A DNA stretch of 64,000 nt, taken from Phycicoccus endophyticus (lineage in GTDB: Bacteria > Actinomycetota > Actinomycetes > Actinomycetales > Dermatophilaceae). Location of the stretch: contig NZ_JAANCN010000003.1 in the NCBI RefSeq assembly GCF_011326735.1, forward strand, positions 124,001-188,000, given 5' to 3'. The notes beneath the pieces were generated by a model. The model was not told the DNA's origin, searched no databases, and saw only the letters and a list, made by a program, of their open reading frames with translations. A program made the translations under genes and the position numbers. Of this stretch, positions 8,781 to 18,200 are shown piece after piece (the first letter of the stretch is position 1; each line of letters begins with the position of its first letter).

Positions 8781-9838
8781 GCGAGGCTCCCGCCGGGGCG
8801 GCCCCCGGGCCGCGTCCGGTGGGCGCGCTGCCGAAGGCCCACCTCCATCTCCACTTCACGGGCTCGATGAGCGTGCGGACCGTGCGCGAGATGGCCCTCG
8901 AGCACGGGCTGCCCCTGCCCGCGACGCTGACCGACGGGGCTGCGACGCGGTTCGACATCTCCGACTCCCGAGGCTGGTTCCGCTTCCAGCGCCTCTACGA
9001 CGTGGCCCGGGCCTGCGTGCGCGGGGAGGGCGACATGCGGCGCATCGTGCGGGAGGGGGCGCTCGAGGACGGCGCCGAGGGGTCGCGGTGGCTCGAGCTG
9101 CAGGTCGACCCGACCTCGTACGCGCCGTTCGTCGGGGGCATCACCCCCGCGCTGGAGATCGTGCTCGACGAGGCCGCGGCGGTCTCGCGCGTCGCGGGGG
9201 CCGCCCAGGTCGCGGTCGTCGTCGCCGCCTCCCGGATGCGCCACCCCCTCGAGGCCCGGACGCTGGCCCGGCTGGCCGCCCGGTACGCCGGTGACGGGCC
9301 CGGTGCGGTCGTCGGGTTCGGCCTGTCGAACGACGAGCGGCGGGGCCATGCCGCCGAGTTCGAGCCGGCGTTCCGCATCGCCCGGCGGGCTGGGCTGGCG
9401 TCGGTGCCGCACGCCGGCGAGCTGCTCGGGCCGCAGGCGGTGAGCGAGACCCTCGAGGCGATGGCACCCGACCGGCTCGGGCACGGCGTGCGCTCGGTGG
9501 AGGACCCGCGGGTGCTCGAGCGGGTCGTCGCCGCCGGGGTGGCCCTGGAGGTGTGCCCGGCCTCGAACGTCTCCCTCGGGGTGTACGACGTGCCCGAGGA
9601 GGTGCCGCTGCGCCGGCTGCTCGACGCGGGCGCCGTCGTGGCGCTCGGGGCGGACGACCCGTTGATCTTCGGGTCGCGGCTGGCCGACCAGTACGAGACG
9701 GCGCGCACGGTGCACGGTCTCTCCGACGCCGAGCTCGCCGGGCTGGCGCGCGCCTCCTTCGCGGCGAGCCGCGCGCCGGCCGAGGTGCGCGCTGCGGCCG
9801 AGCGGGACATCGAGGGCTGGCTCGGTTCACCCGGCTGA
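8777..9838 (+). CDS. add: Adenosine deaminase
   Basis: A 353-residue amidohydrolase-fold enzyme expected to convert adenosine or deoxyadenosine to inosine or deoxyinosine in purine salvage. Metal and substrate motifs are visible in order: KAHLHLHFTGSM (metal histidines), VPHAGE (catalytic Glu), DRLGHGVRS, CPASNVSLG, and ADDPLIFGS, where the Asp pair binds zinc and activates water. The HFTG variant of the first motif is common in actinobacterial members. GTG was chosen as start because it overlaps the preceding stop by four bases. A related purine or 6-aminodeoxyfutalosine deaminase cannot be excluded by eye. Confidence 0.88.
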   Translation: MSEAPAGAAPGPRPVGALPKAHLHLHFTGSMSVRTVREMALEHGLPLPATLTDGAATRFDISDSRGWFRFQRLYDVARACVRGEGDMRRIVREGALEDGAEGSRWLELQVDPTSYAPFVGGITPALEIVLDEAAAVSRVAGAAQVAVVVAASRMRHPLEARTLARLAARYAGDGPGAVVGFGLSNDERRGHAAEFEPAFRIARRAGLASVPHAGELLGPQAVSETLEAMAPDRLGHGVRSVEDPRVLERVVAAGVALEVCPASNVSLGVYDVPEEVPLRRLLDAGAVVALGADDPLIFGSRLADQYETARTVHGLSDAELAGLARASFAASRAPAEVRAAAERDIEGWLGSPG

Positions 9839-9939
9839 CGACCGGCTCCGCTCCCGTCCCCGTGCGGCCGTCGAGGCACCGTGGACAGCATCCGGCGCGC
9901 CGGATGCCCGCGCCGACCGCGCCGACCGGGCCGGCCCGC

Positions 9940-11013
9940 CTACAGGCTCGCGCCGACGAGCACCGGCTCGTTGACCAGCCGCACCCCGAACGCCGCCTGC
10001 ACCCCGTCGCGGATCTCGCGGGCGAGTGCCACGACGTCCTCGGCCCGGGCCTCGCCGCGGTTGGTCAGCGCCAGCGCGTGCTTGCTCGAGAGCGCCACCG
10101 GGCCGGGCAGCCCGAACCCCTTGCCGAACCCCGCCCGCTCGATGAGCCAGGCCGCCGAGGTCTTCACCCTCCCGTCCGGCTCGGGGTACCGAGGCGGCGG
10201 GCCGGCATCGGCACCGAGCCGCGCGGTCGCCCGGGCCTCGAGGTCGGCGTACTCCTCGGCCGTCAGCAGCGGGTTGGTGAAGAACGACCCGCACGACCAC
10301 GTGTCGTGGTCGGCCTCGTCGAGCACCATGCCGCGCCGCCGCCGCTGGGCGAGCACCGCCTCGCGGGCCTGGGGCAGTGGCACCCGGTCTCCCACCGCGA
10401 CCCCGAGCTGGCGCGCGAGGTCGGCGTAGGCGACCGGCCGCGACAGGTCGGCCAGCACGAGCTGGAACATCACCTCGAGGACGACGTACCGGTCGGTGCC
10501 CTTCAAGAGCGAGTGGCGGTAGGTGAACCGGCACTGTGCCGAGGTCATCGTCCGCACCCGCTGGTCCACCCGGTCCCAGACCCGCACCCGCGCGATCGTC
10601 TGCGCGACCTCCTGGCCGTACGCCCCGACGTTCTGCACGGGGGTCGCGCCGGTCGAGCCCGGGATGCCGGAGAGCGCCTCGACCCCCGACCAGCCCTCGG
10701 CGACCGCCCGCTCGACGAACGGGTCCCACGGCTCCCCCGCGGCGACGACGACGTTGGCTCCCCCGCACGAGTCGGCCGAGTCCACCTCGACCCCCCGGGT
10801 GGCCACCTTGACGACCGTGCCGGGGAACCCGTCGTCCGGGAGCACGAGGTTGGACCCGCCGCCGAGGACGAGCAGCGGCTCCTCGGCGTCGTCGACCTCG
10901 CGGACGGCGTCGACGAGCTCGTCGGTCGTCTCCGCGACCACCATCCGGGCCGCGGGGCCCCCGACGCGCATCGTCGTGTGCCCCGCGAGCGGCTCGCCGA
11001 CCAGCTCTGTCAT
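9940..11013 (-). CDS. murB: UDP-N-acetylmuramate dehydrogenase (MurB, type I)
   Basis: MurB reduces UDP-GlcNAc-enolpyruvate to UDP-MurNAc with NADPH and FAD, the second committed step of peptidoglycan synthesis. The 357-residue protein has the FAD domain (LLVLGGGSNLVLPD), PVQNVGAYGQEV, the Tyr-bearing FTYRHSLLKG stretch of type I enzymes, and SCGSFFTNP with the catalytic Ser. Its ATG overlaps the stop of the upstream dehydratase gene by four bases, so it belongs to the hadA-hadB-murB operon. The length is usual for actinobacterial MurB. Identification is firm. Confidence 0.95.
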   Translation of the reverse strand: MTELVGEPLAGHTTMRVGGPAARMVVAETTDELVDAVREVDDAEEPLLVLGGGSNLVLPDDGFPGTVVKVATRGVEVDSADSCGGANVVVAAGEPWDPFVERAVAEGWSGVEALSGIPGSTGATPVQNVGAYGQEVAQTIARVRVWDRVDQRVRTMTSAQCRFTYRHSLLKGTDRYVVLEVMFQLVLADLSRPVAYADLARQLGVAVGDRVPLPQAREAVLAQRRRRGMVLDEADHDTWSCGSFFTNPLLTAEEYADLEARATARLGADAGPPPRYPEPDGRVKTSAAWLIERAGFGKGFGLPGPVALSSKHALALTNRGEARAEDVVALAREIRDGVQAAFGVRLVNEPVLVGASL

Positions 11014-11441
11014 CCGTCGACGTCGAGGCGCACGACCGCGACGCAGCGCCCCAGCACCTTGCGCCCCTCGCTCGTCGCGGTGAGGTCGACCGTGACCCGC
11101 CCGGTCTCGGCCTCGACGGCCCGGACCGTGCCCGAGACCACGACCTCGCCGCCGGAGGCCGGGACGACCACGGGCTGGGTGAACCGGGTGCCGTACTCGA
11201 CCACCCGGCCCGCGTCACCGGCCCACTCGGACACGACCGTGCCGGCGGCGCCCATCGTCCACATCCCGTGGGCGATGACGTCGGGCAGCCCGACCGAGCG
11301 GGCGAACTCCTCGTCCTGGTGGATCGGGTTCTGGTCCCCCGAGGCGTTCGCGTAGGCCACGAGGGTCTCCCGGGTGACCGGCACGGTGACCGGGCCGACG
11401 GCGTCCCCGACCGCCACCGAGGCGAGGCTGCGGGCGCTCAT
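11010..11441 (-). CDS. hadB: MaoC-type hotdog dehydratase, HadB-like
   Basis: A 143-residue single hotdog-fold protein with the hydratase signature YANASGDQNPIHQDEEFAR, containing the catalytic Asp and His, and GLPDVIAHGMWTMG. Mycobacterial HadB pairs with HadA to form a (3R)-hydroxyacyl-ACP dehydratase. The immediate upstream partner is HadA-like and the rpmG-hadA-hadB order matches mycobacteria. Outside mycolic-acid producers the pair may act on a shorter acyl-CoA or acyl-ACP; that role is inferred. Both ends overlap neighbouring genes by four bases. Confidence 0.85.
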   Translation of the reverse strand: MSARSLASVAVGDAVGPVTVPVTRETLVAYANASGDQNPIHQDEEFARSVGLPDVIAHGMWTMGAAGTVVSEWAGDAGRVVEYGTRFTQPVVVPASGGEVVVSGTVRAVEAETGRVTVDLTATSEGRKVLGRCVAVVRLDVDG

Positions 11442-11890
11442 CCCTCCTCACCGCCCCGGACCACGATGGTCGAGGTGCACGTCGCCAGCGCCTCGCCCCC
11501 GCCGGTGGCCAGCTCGGTGCGGGTCGTGACCATCGCGTGGCCACCGGCGTGGCGGATCTGGTCGACGGTGAGCACCCCGAGCACCTCGTCGCCCGCGGTG
11601 ATCGGCCGGTGGTGGACGAAGCGCTGCTCGCCGTGGACGACCCGGCTGTAGTCGATGCCGGCCTCCGGGTCGGCGACGTAGGCCCGGTCGGCCGCTTGGG
11701 CGAAGCGCACCGCCATCGTCGGCGGCGCGACGACGTCGGCGTAGCCGGCCGCCCGGGCCGCGCCGGGGTCGGTGTGGACCGGGTCGCTCGAGCCGACGGC
11801 CGCGGCGAAGGCGGCGATGAGCGCGGCGTCGACGGGGTAGGGCCCGCTCGGCGGGTAGGTGCGTCCGACGAAGTCGGCGTTGACTGCCAT
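11438..11890 (-). CDS. hadA: FAS1-like/MaoC N-terminal dehydratase, HadA-like
   Basis: A 150-residue hotdog protein starting MAVNADFVGRTYPPSGPY with FAAAVGSSDPVHTD, VVAPPTMAVRFAQ and GEQRFVHHRPITAGDE. This resembles mycobacterial HadA/HadC: the substrate-holding subunit that lacks the full catalytic Asp/His hydratase motif and relies on HadB. It is the first gene of a three-gene operon with HadB and MurB. Only one HadA/C-like partner is present here. The in vivo substrate is not evident from sequence. Confidence 0.8.
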   Translation of the reverse strand: MAVNADFVGRTYPPSGPYPVDAALIAAFAAAVGSSDPVHTDPGAARAAGYADVVAPPTMAVRFAQAADRAYVADPEAGIDYSRVVHGEQRFVHHRPITAGDEVLGVLTVDQIRHAGGHAMVTTRTELATGGGEALATCTSTIVVRGGEEG

Positions 11891-11958
11891 GCGGCCCACT
11901 CTAGGGGCGCGCGGCATCCGGGCCCCAACCCCGGCGAGACCGCTCGCTGCGGGGACGC

Positions 11959-11995
11959 GAGAGGCCGCCGGCACCGGTGGTGCGGGCGGCCTCTC
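11959..11995 (-). terminator. Terminator hairpin after rpmG
   Basis: A perfect 11-bp stem, GAGAGGCCGCC with its complement, around a 15-base loop, lies between the rpmG stop and hadA. It separates the ribosomal protein transcript from the hadA-hadB-murB operon. Confidence 0.65.
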
Positions 11996-12029
11996 GGCGA
12001 CGCGGACGCGCCCGTGCGGGCGCGTGGGG

Positions 12030-12200
12030 TCAGCGGGTCTCGCGGTGCGCGGTGTGCTTCTTGCAGCGCGGGCAGAACTTCGCCAGCTCGAGCCGGTCGG
12101 GGTCGTTGCGGCGGTTCTTCTTCGTGATGTAGTTGCGCTCCTTGCACTCCGTGCACGCCATGGTGATCTTCGGGCGGACGTCGGCGCTCTTGCTGGCCAC
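12030..12200 (-). CDS. rpmG: 50S ribosomal protein L33, zinc-binding type
   Basis: A 56-residue ribosomal protein read from the sequence. It starts [19 protein letters not shown] and ends [14 protein letters not shown]. Two CxxC pairs (CTEC and CPRC) bind zinc, so this is the C+ form of L33; many actinobacteria also carry a zinc-free paralogue elsewhere. The start is GTG, and AGCAGG lies upstream. It lies between tRNA-Met and hadA, the order also seen in mycobacteria. The identification is firm. Confidence 0.96.
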   Translation of the reverse strand: MASKSADVRPKITMACTECKERNYITKKNRRNDPDRLELAKFCPRCKKHTAHRETR

Positions 12201-12330
12201 GGGGCAACCTGCTCTCGGAAAACGGTGGTGGATCTGGGGGCGTCGGTGGCGCAGGGGTGGGCCCCACGCACGGACATCAGCACAACAGGGTACGCGACCC
12301 CGGGCATTCCCCGGAAATCGCGACCTCGCG

Positions 12331-12404
12331 TAGCGGGAGCGGGGCTCGATCCCGCGACCTCACGATTATGAGTCGTGCGCTCTAACCAGCTGAGCTATCC
12401 CGCC
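12331..12404 (-). tRNA. tRNA-Met (anticodon CAT)
   Basis: The 74-base cloverleaf starts GGCGGGATAGCTCAG, with anticodon loop CTCATAA and T arm GATCGAGCC, and ends TCCCGCTA. The acceptor begins with a G-U pair rather than the initiator-type mismatch, and the anticodon stem lacks the three consecutive G-C pairs of initiators, so this is probably the elongator tRNA. An Ile2 tRNA with modified CAT cannot be wholly excluded. Confidence 0.93.
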
Positions 12405-12444
12405 GTGTCCGACCGTGCCCGGCGAGGCCGGTCCGGCCGGTCCG

Positions 12445-12517
12445 AGCCCCCTGTCGGAATCGAACCGACGACCTTTTCCTTACCATGGAAACGCTCTGCC
12501 GACTGAGCTAAGGGGGC
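12445..12517 (-). tRNA. tRNA-Thr (anticodon GGT)
   Basis: The 73-base cloverleaf has acceptor GCCCCCT paired with AGGGGGC, discriminator T, D arm AGCTCAGTCGG, anticodon loop ATGGTAA giving GGT, and T arm GGTTCGATTCC. It is 40 bases upstream of tRNA-Met on the same strand, so the two are probably cotranscribed. Confidence 0.95.
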
Positions 12518-12568
12518 GGGTCCGCGGGGGTCTCGACCACCCGGCAGGCCGTCGGAAACAGTACACGC

Positions 12569-13321
12569 TCACGCTCGGTCGAGCGAAATCCGCGACTCCG
12601 TCAGCGCCGGTCCGTACCACGTGAGCAGCCGGCCCGAGACCAGCCGGGTGGGCACCCGGACGAAGGCCTCCGGCCCGTCCGTCGTGGTGAACTCGTACGG
12701 CTCGTCCGGGAGGAGGACCACGTCGGCCAGCCCGGGGTCGTCGAGGGCCTCGAGGGTGGCGCCCGGGTAGCGCCCGCTCCCCCGCCCGCCGACGACCTCG
12801 TAGCCGAGCCGGGCGAGCAGGTCGGCGGTGAACGTCGGCCGGCCGACGACCATCCACGGGTCCCGCCAGACCGGGACGACGGCCCGCGTCGTCGGTGCGG
12901 GGACCGGCCCGGCCCAGGCCTCGCTCGCCTCGCGCAGCCACGGCGGCCCCGGCACGTCGAGCCCCTCGGCGAACAGCCGCCGCATCGACGCCAGCGCCTG
13001 GGGCACGCTCTCGATGTCGGTGACCCAGACGGCCACCCCCCGCTCGCGCAGCCGCCGCACGTCGAGCTCGCGGTTCTCCTCCTTGTTCGCGACGACGAGG
13101 TCGGGCTCGAGGCCGGCGACCGCCGCGAGGTCCGGGTTCTTCGTCCCCCGCACGCGCGCGACGTGCAGGCCCGCCGGCCGGGTGCACCAGTCGGTGGCGC
13201 CGACGAGCCGGTCGGGGCAGGTCGCGGCGAGCGCCTCGGTGAGCGAGGGGACGAGCGAGACGACCCGGCGCGCCGGCGCCTCGAGGGGCACCGGCGCGCC
13301 GAGGTCGTCGCGCAGGCTCAC
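12569..13321 (-). CDS. Helical-backbone metal receptor / BtuF-like binding protein without a signal peptide
   Basis: A 250-residue class III periplasmic-binding-protein fold: VVSLVPSLTEALAATC near the start, the mid-protein LEPDLVVANKEENRELD, VWVTDIESVPQAL, then a second lobe ending RLLTWYGPALTES. This resembles the cobalamin- and siderophore-binding family. There is no signal peptide or lipobox, and no ABC transporter genes are adjacent, so it is either cytoplasmic or not part of an importer. The GTG start lies five bases after the SDR stop, suggesting one operon. The ligand is unknown. Confidence 0.65.
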   Translation of the reverse strand: MSLRDDLGAPVPLEAPARRVVSLVPSLTEALAATCPDRLVGATDWCTRPAGLHVARVRGTKNPDLAAVAGLEPDLVVANKEENRELDVRRLRERGVAVWVTDIESVPQALASMRRLFAEGLDVPGPPWLREASEAWAGPVPAPTTRAVVPVWRDPWMVVGRPTFTADLLARLGYEVVGGRGSGRYPGATLEALDDPGLADVVLLPDEPYEFTTTDGPEAFVRVPTRLVSGRLLTWYGPALTESRISLDRA

Positions 13322-13326
13322 CGCCG

Positions 13327-14088
13327 TCAGCGCGGGGCCATCCGCAGGGCGCCGTCCATCCGGATGACCTCGCCGTTGAGGTAGTCGTGGCCGACGATGG
13401 CGAGGACGAGCTGGGCGTACTCCTCGGGCCGGGCGAGGCGGTGCGGGAAGGGGACCCCGGCCGCGAGGCCGGCACGGAACTCCTCGGAGACCGTCGCGAG
13501 CATCGGGGTCTCGACGATGCCCGGCGCGATGGTCATGACCCGGATGCCGTACTGGGCCAGGTCACGAGCGGCCGGCAGGGTGAGCCCGACGATGCCTCCC
13601 TTGGAGGAGCTGTAGGCGGCCTGCCCGACCTGGCCGTCGTAGGCGGCGACGCTCGCGGTGTTGACGACGACGCCGCGCTGGCCGTCGGCGTCCGGCTCGG
13701 TCGCCGCGATGGCCTCGGCCGCGAGCGCCATGACGACGAAGGTGCCGACGAGGTTGACCTCGACGACCTTGCGGTAGAGGTCGATCGCGTGGGTGCCCTT
13801 GCGCCCGAGGATGCGCTGGGACGGACCGATGCCGGCGCAGCTGACGACGACGCGCAGCGGACGGTCGGGGTCGCCCGCGGCCCGCTGGACCGCGGCTCGG
13901 ACCTCGGCCTCGGAGGTCACGTCGGTCGGGACGTGCTCGACGCCCTCGACCGCGGGGGCGGCGGCACAGGCGTCGGGCAGGTCGAGGGCGTACACGCGGG
14001 CGCCGCTGTCGGCGAGGGCGGCGGCGGTGGCCGCGCCGAGGCCGGAGGCTCCCCCGGTGACGATGGCGGAGATGTCTGCGGTCTGCAT
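13327..14088 (-). CDS. SDR family dehydrogenase, 3-hydroxyacyl-CoA dehydrogenase type
   Basis: A 253-residue short-chain dehydrogenase with the NAD-binding TGGASGLG near the N-terminus, the SCAG motif, catalytic Ser in VVNTASVAAYDG, and the YSSSK active-site pair. Its length, SRILG-like loop and the ending AQLVLAIVGHDYLNGEVIRMDGALRM resemble human HSD17B10 and bacterial 2-methyl-3-hydroxybutyryl-CoA dehydrogenases. The chemistry would be NAD-dependent oxidation of a 3-hydroxyacyl-CoA, possibly in isoleucine or fatty-acid breakdown. The ATG at 14088 places the glycine motif at the usual distance from the N-terminus. Confidence 0.82.
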   Translation of the reverse strand: MQTADISAIVTGGASGLGAATAAALADSGARVYALDLPDACAAAPAVEGVEHVPTDVTSEAEVRAAVQRAAGDPDRPLRVVVSCAGIGPSQRILGRKGTHAIDLYRKVVEVNLVGTFVVMALAAEAIAATEPDADGQRGVVVNTASVAAYDGQVGQAAYSSSKGGIVGLTLPAARDLAQYGIRVMTIAPGIVETPMLATVSEEFRAGLAAGVPFPHRLARPEEYAQLVLAIVGHDYLNGEVIRMDGALRMAPR

Positions 14089-14114
14089 CCCCTCATCCTG
14101 CCGTGTGGCAGCCC

Positions 14115-15191
14115 TCACGCCGAACCCGGAGGTCCGCCCCCCTGCAGCGCTGCCCCGAGCAGGTCGTGCGGCAGGGCGTGGACGGTCGTGCCGCCCCGGC
14201 CGGTCATCGTCTCGGCCGCGAGGAGCGCGCCCACGATGGCGGCCTCGGTGGCCTCGACGACAGCGGCGAAGAGCGGGTTCATCGCGTCGTGGCCGAGCAT
14301 CGTCACCGCGTGCGTCAGCCCGTGCCGGCCGCCCTTGTCGCTCGACATGCCGCGGTTCCCCGTGGCGAACGCCACGGTGAAGTCGCCGCTGGAGTGCTCG
14401 CCCAGGCCGCCGGTCCGGCCGATGCCGAGCGAGGCACGGCGCGCCAGCCGGTCGCACTGCCCCGGCAGCAGCGGCGCGTCCGTGGCGACGACGACGACGA
14501 TCGAGCCTGCGCCGGGAGTGCCCCGCGGTGGCACGGGCACGACGTCCGGGCCGATCCGGGAGCCCACGTCGACGCCCTCGACGCGCAGCCGGTCGCGGCG
14601 GCCGTGGTTGGCCTGGACGAGGACCCCGACGGTGAAGCCGCCGTCCTCGTCCGGCACGACGCGGGACGCGGTCCCGGTGCCGCCCTTGAACCCGTGGCAG
14701 ATCATCCCGGTGCCGCCGCCGACACAGCCCTGCGCGACCGGCCCGCTCGCGGCCGACTCGAACGCCGCCCGCAGGTGCTCGGCGGTCACGTGCTGACCGC
14801 CGATGTCGTTGAGCACGCCGTCGTACGTCTCGCCGACGACGGGCAGCGACCAGCGGTCCTCGCCCAGCGTCCCCAGCCCGCAGATGGCGTCGCGCACGAC
14901 GCCGACGGAGTGCGTGTTGGTGATCGCGACGGGCGTCGTCAGCATCCCGCTCTCGCGGACCCATGCGAGCCCGGTCACCTCGCCGTTGCCGTTGAGCACG
15001 TCCGAGCCGGCGAAGTAGGGCTCGCGGCCGATGTCGCCGTCGTGCGGCCGGACGACCGTGACCCCGGTCCGGACGTCGTCACCCTCGACGAGGGTCGTGC
15101 ACCCGACGAGCACCCCGGGGACGTCGGTGATGGCGTCCCAAGGCCCCGAGGGCATGGTCCCGATCCTCGGCTGGTGACCCACGGTGGCCAC
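14115..15191 (-). CDS. P1 family N-terminal-nucleophile peptidase (DmpA/BapA-like)
   Basis: A 358-residue member of the self-processing P1 family, which includes the D-aminopeptidase DmpA and beta-peptidyl aminopeptidases. The start region ITDVPGVLVGCTTL, the central CVGGGTGMICHGFKGGTG and GVLVQANHGRR are typical. The expected self-cleavage site is Gly229-Ser230 in PGAGSIVVVVATDAP, freeing Ser230 as nucleophile of the beta chain. No signal peptide is seen, so a cytoplasmic location is likely. The start is GTG. It lies 26 bases upstream of the SDR gene and could be cotranscribed with it. Substrate preference cannot be read from sequence. Confidence 0.85.
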   Translation of the reverse strand: MATVGHQPRIGTMPSGPWDAITDVPGVLVGCTTLVEGDDVRTGVTVVRPHDGDIGREPYFAGSDVLNGNGEVTGLAWVRESGMLTTPVAITNTHSVGVVRDAICGLGTLGEDRWSLPVVGETYDGVLNDIGGQHVTAEHLRAAFESAASGPVAQGCVGGGTGMICHGFKGGTGTASRVVPDEDGGFTVGVLVQANHGRRDRLRVEGVDVGSRIGPDVVPVPPRGTPGAGSIVVVVATDAPLLPGQCDRLARRASLGIGRTGGLGEHSSGDFTVAFATGNRGMSSDKGGRHGLTHAVTMLGHDAMNPLFAAVVEATEAAIVGALLAAETMTGRGGTTVHALPHDLLGAALQGGGPPGSA

Positions 15192-15264
15192 GCTAGCGGC
15201 CGCCGCCGAGATCGGCGCCGAGGGGCGGGTGGTCCGTGACGGCCTGGCCTGACGCGAGCGCGGG

Positions 15265-18200
15265 TCAGACGTTGCGACGGTACTGGCCGCCGACCTCGAA
15301 GAAGGCCTCGGTGACCTGCTGCAGAGAACACACCCGCGCGGCGTCCATGAGCACGGCGAAGACGTTCTCGCCGCTCGTCGCCGCCGCGCGCAGGCGGGCG
15401 AGCGCCCGCTCGGCCTCCTCGCGGTGGGTCGCCCGGAAGCTCTCGACCCGCCGTAGCTGGCTCTCCTTCTCCTCCTCGGTGGCGCGGGCGAGGACCACCT
15501 CGGCCGGGGAGACCTCGGCGTCCGGGCGCACGAAGGTGTTGACCCCGACGATCGGCAGCGAGCCGTCGTGCTTGCGGTGCTCGTAGAGCATCGACTCGTC
15601 CTGGATGCGGCCGCGCTGGTAGCCGGTCTCCATCGCGCCGAGCACCCCGCCCCGCTCGGAGATCCGGTCGAACTCGGCGAGGACGGCCTCCTCGACGAGG
15701 TCGGTCAGCTCGTCGACGACGAACGAGCCCTGGAGGGGGTTCTCGTTCGTCGCGAGCCCCCACTCCTTGCCGATGACGAGCTGGATGGCCAGGGCCCGGC
15801 GCACCGACTCCTCGGACGGGGTCGTCACCGCCTCGTCGTAGGCGTTGGTGTGCAGGCTGTTGGCGTTGTCGTAGACCGCGCAGAGCGCCTGGAGGGTGGT
15901 GCGGACGTCGTTGAAGGCCATCTCCTGGGCGTGCAGGGAGCGCCCCGAGGTCTGCACGTGGTACTTCAGCTTCTGGCTGCGCTCACCGGCGCCGTACTTC
16001 TCGCGCATCGCGACCGCCCAGATGCGCCGGGCGACCCGGCCGATCACGGTGTACTCGGGGTCCATCCCGTTGCTGAAGAAGAACGACAGGTTCGGGGCGA
16101 AGTCGTCGATGTCCATGCCGCGCGCCAGATAGGCCTCGACGTAGGTGAACCCGTTGGCCAGGGTGAAGGCCAGCTGGCTGATGGGGTTCGCCCCGGCCTC
16201 GGCGATGTGGTAGCCGCTGATCGAGACCGAGTAGAAGTTGCGCACCTCGTGGGCGATGAACCACTCCTGGATGTCGGCCATCATCCGCAGGCTGAACTCC
16301 GTGGAGAACAGGCAGGTGTTCTGGCCCTGGTCCTCCTTGAGGATGTCGGCCTGCACCGTGCCGCGGACGGTCGCGAGCGCCCGGGCCTGCACCTGCTCGC
16401 GCTCGGTGTCGCTCGGCTCGCGCCCCTGCTCCTGCGCCCAGCGCTCGAGCGCGCGGTCGGTCACGGTGTTGAGGAAGAAGGCGAGGATCGTCGGCGCCGG
16501 GCCGTTGATCGTCATCGACACGCTCGTCGTCGGCGCGGTGAGGTCGAAGCCGTCGTAGAGCGCCTTCATGTCCTCCAGCGTCGCGACCGACACCCCGGAG
16601 GTGCCGACCTTGCCGTAGACGTCGGGCCTCGGGTCGGGGTCGCGCCCGTAGAGGGTCACCGAGTCGAAGGCGGTCGACAGGCGGGTGGCTGGCTGGCCCT
16701 CGGACAGCAGCCTGAACCGGCGGTTGGTGCGGAACGGGTCGCCCTCGCCGGCGAACATCCGCGCCGGGTCCTCGGTGTCGCGCTTGAACCGGAAGACACC
16801 GGCCGTGAAGGGGAACCACCCGGGCAGGTGCTCGCGGCGCAGGAACGACAGGAGGTCGCCGTCGTCGGTGTAGCGCGGCAGCGAGACCCGCCGGATCTCA
16901 CTGCCGGAGAGGGACTCCTTGACGAGGCTGGTGTGGATCTCGCGGTCGCGGACGGTGACGACCTGCTCCTGGCCGCTGTAGTCCTGCACGACCTGGGGCC
17001 AGCCCGCCAGCTGCTCGGCGAGTGCCGTCGGCAGGTCCTGCCGGGCCCGCTCGAGCAGGGCGTCGAGGTCACCGGTGTCCTTCCCGGCCTCGGCCAGGGC
17101 CGCGCGCGCCGACCCGAGGCGCTGCACCCGGCGGGCGACCTGCGCCCATCGCCGGGTGTCCGCGTGGTAGCCGCGGACGGTCTCGGCGATCTCGGAGAGG
17201 TAGCGCACCCGTTCCGGTGGCAGGACCTGGCGGATCGCGGTCGAGTGGCGGGTGTCCACCGGCGCGAGCGCGCCCTCCTCGACGGGCAGGCCCTGGGCGG
17301 CGAGCAGGCCGCGCAGCTCCTGGTAGAGGGCGGTCACGCCGTCGTCGTTGAACGTCGCGGCGGACGTGCCGTACACCGGCATGTCCTCCGGGCGGCTCCC
17401 GAAGGCCGACCGGTTGCGCACGAGCTGCCGCCCGACGTCCCGCAGGGCGTCCATGGCGCCCCGGCGCTCGAACTTGTTGATCGCCACGACGTCGGCGAAG
17501 TCGAGCATGTCGATCTTCTCGAGCTGGCTCGCGGCGCCAAACTCCGGGGTCATGACGTAGAGGTTGACGTCCGCGTAGGAGGTGATGGCGGCATCGCCCT
17601 GCCCGATGCCCGGTGTCTCGACGACGACGAGGTCGAAGCCGGCCGCGCGCAGGACGGTGAGCACGTCCGGGAGCGCCTCGGGCACCTCGTGCCCGCCCCG
17701 GGTCGCCAGGGAACGGTAGTAGACCCGGTCGCCGTCGAGGCTGTTCATCCGGATCCGGTCCCCGAGCAGGGCACCGCCACCCTTGCGGCGCGTCGGGTCG
17801 ATGGCGACGCACGCCACCCGCAGCTTGTCCTGCTGGTCCACCCGCAGCCGGCGCACCAGCTCGTCGGTGAGGCTCGACTTGCCCGACCCCCCGGTGCCCG
17901 TGATGCCGAGGACCGGGACCTGCCGGGTGGCCGCGGCCTGCCGCAGCGCGTCCCGGAAGCGGTCCTCGAGCTGGCCCGCCTCGGCACCGGTGATTGCCCG
18001 CGCCACGGCCGCCCGGTCGCCCGAGACCACGGCCTCGGGGGTCGTCGGCCCGCTCGCCCACAGGTCGGTGTCGCACGCGGCGACGACCTCGTTGACCATG
18101 CCGGGCAGCCCGAGCCGCTGGCCGTCCTCGGGGCTGAAGATCGTCACCCCGGCCTCGCGCAGCCGGGCGACCTCCGCGGGGACGATGACCCCGCCACCGC

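Noticed and set aside
7004-9715. A 903-codon leftward open frame across the aminotransferase, DUF5709 and deaminase genes
   Set aside because: It crosses three well-supported genes on the other strand and shows no motif; the rightward genes have clear active-site residues.
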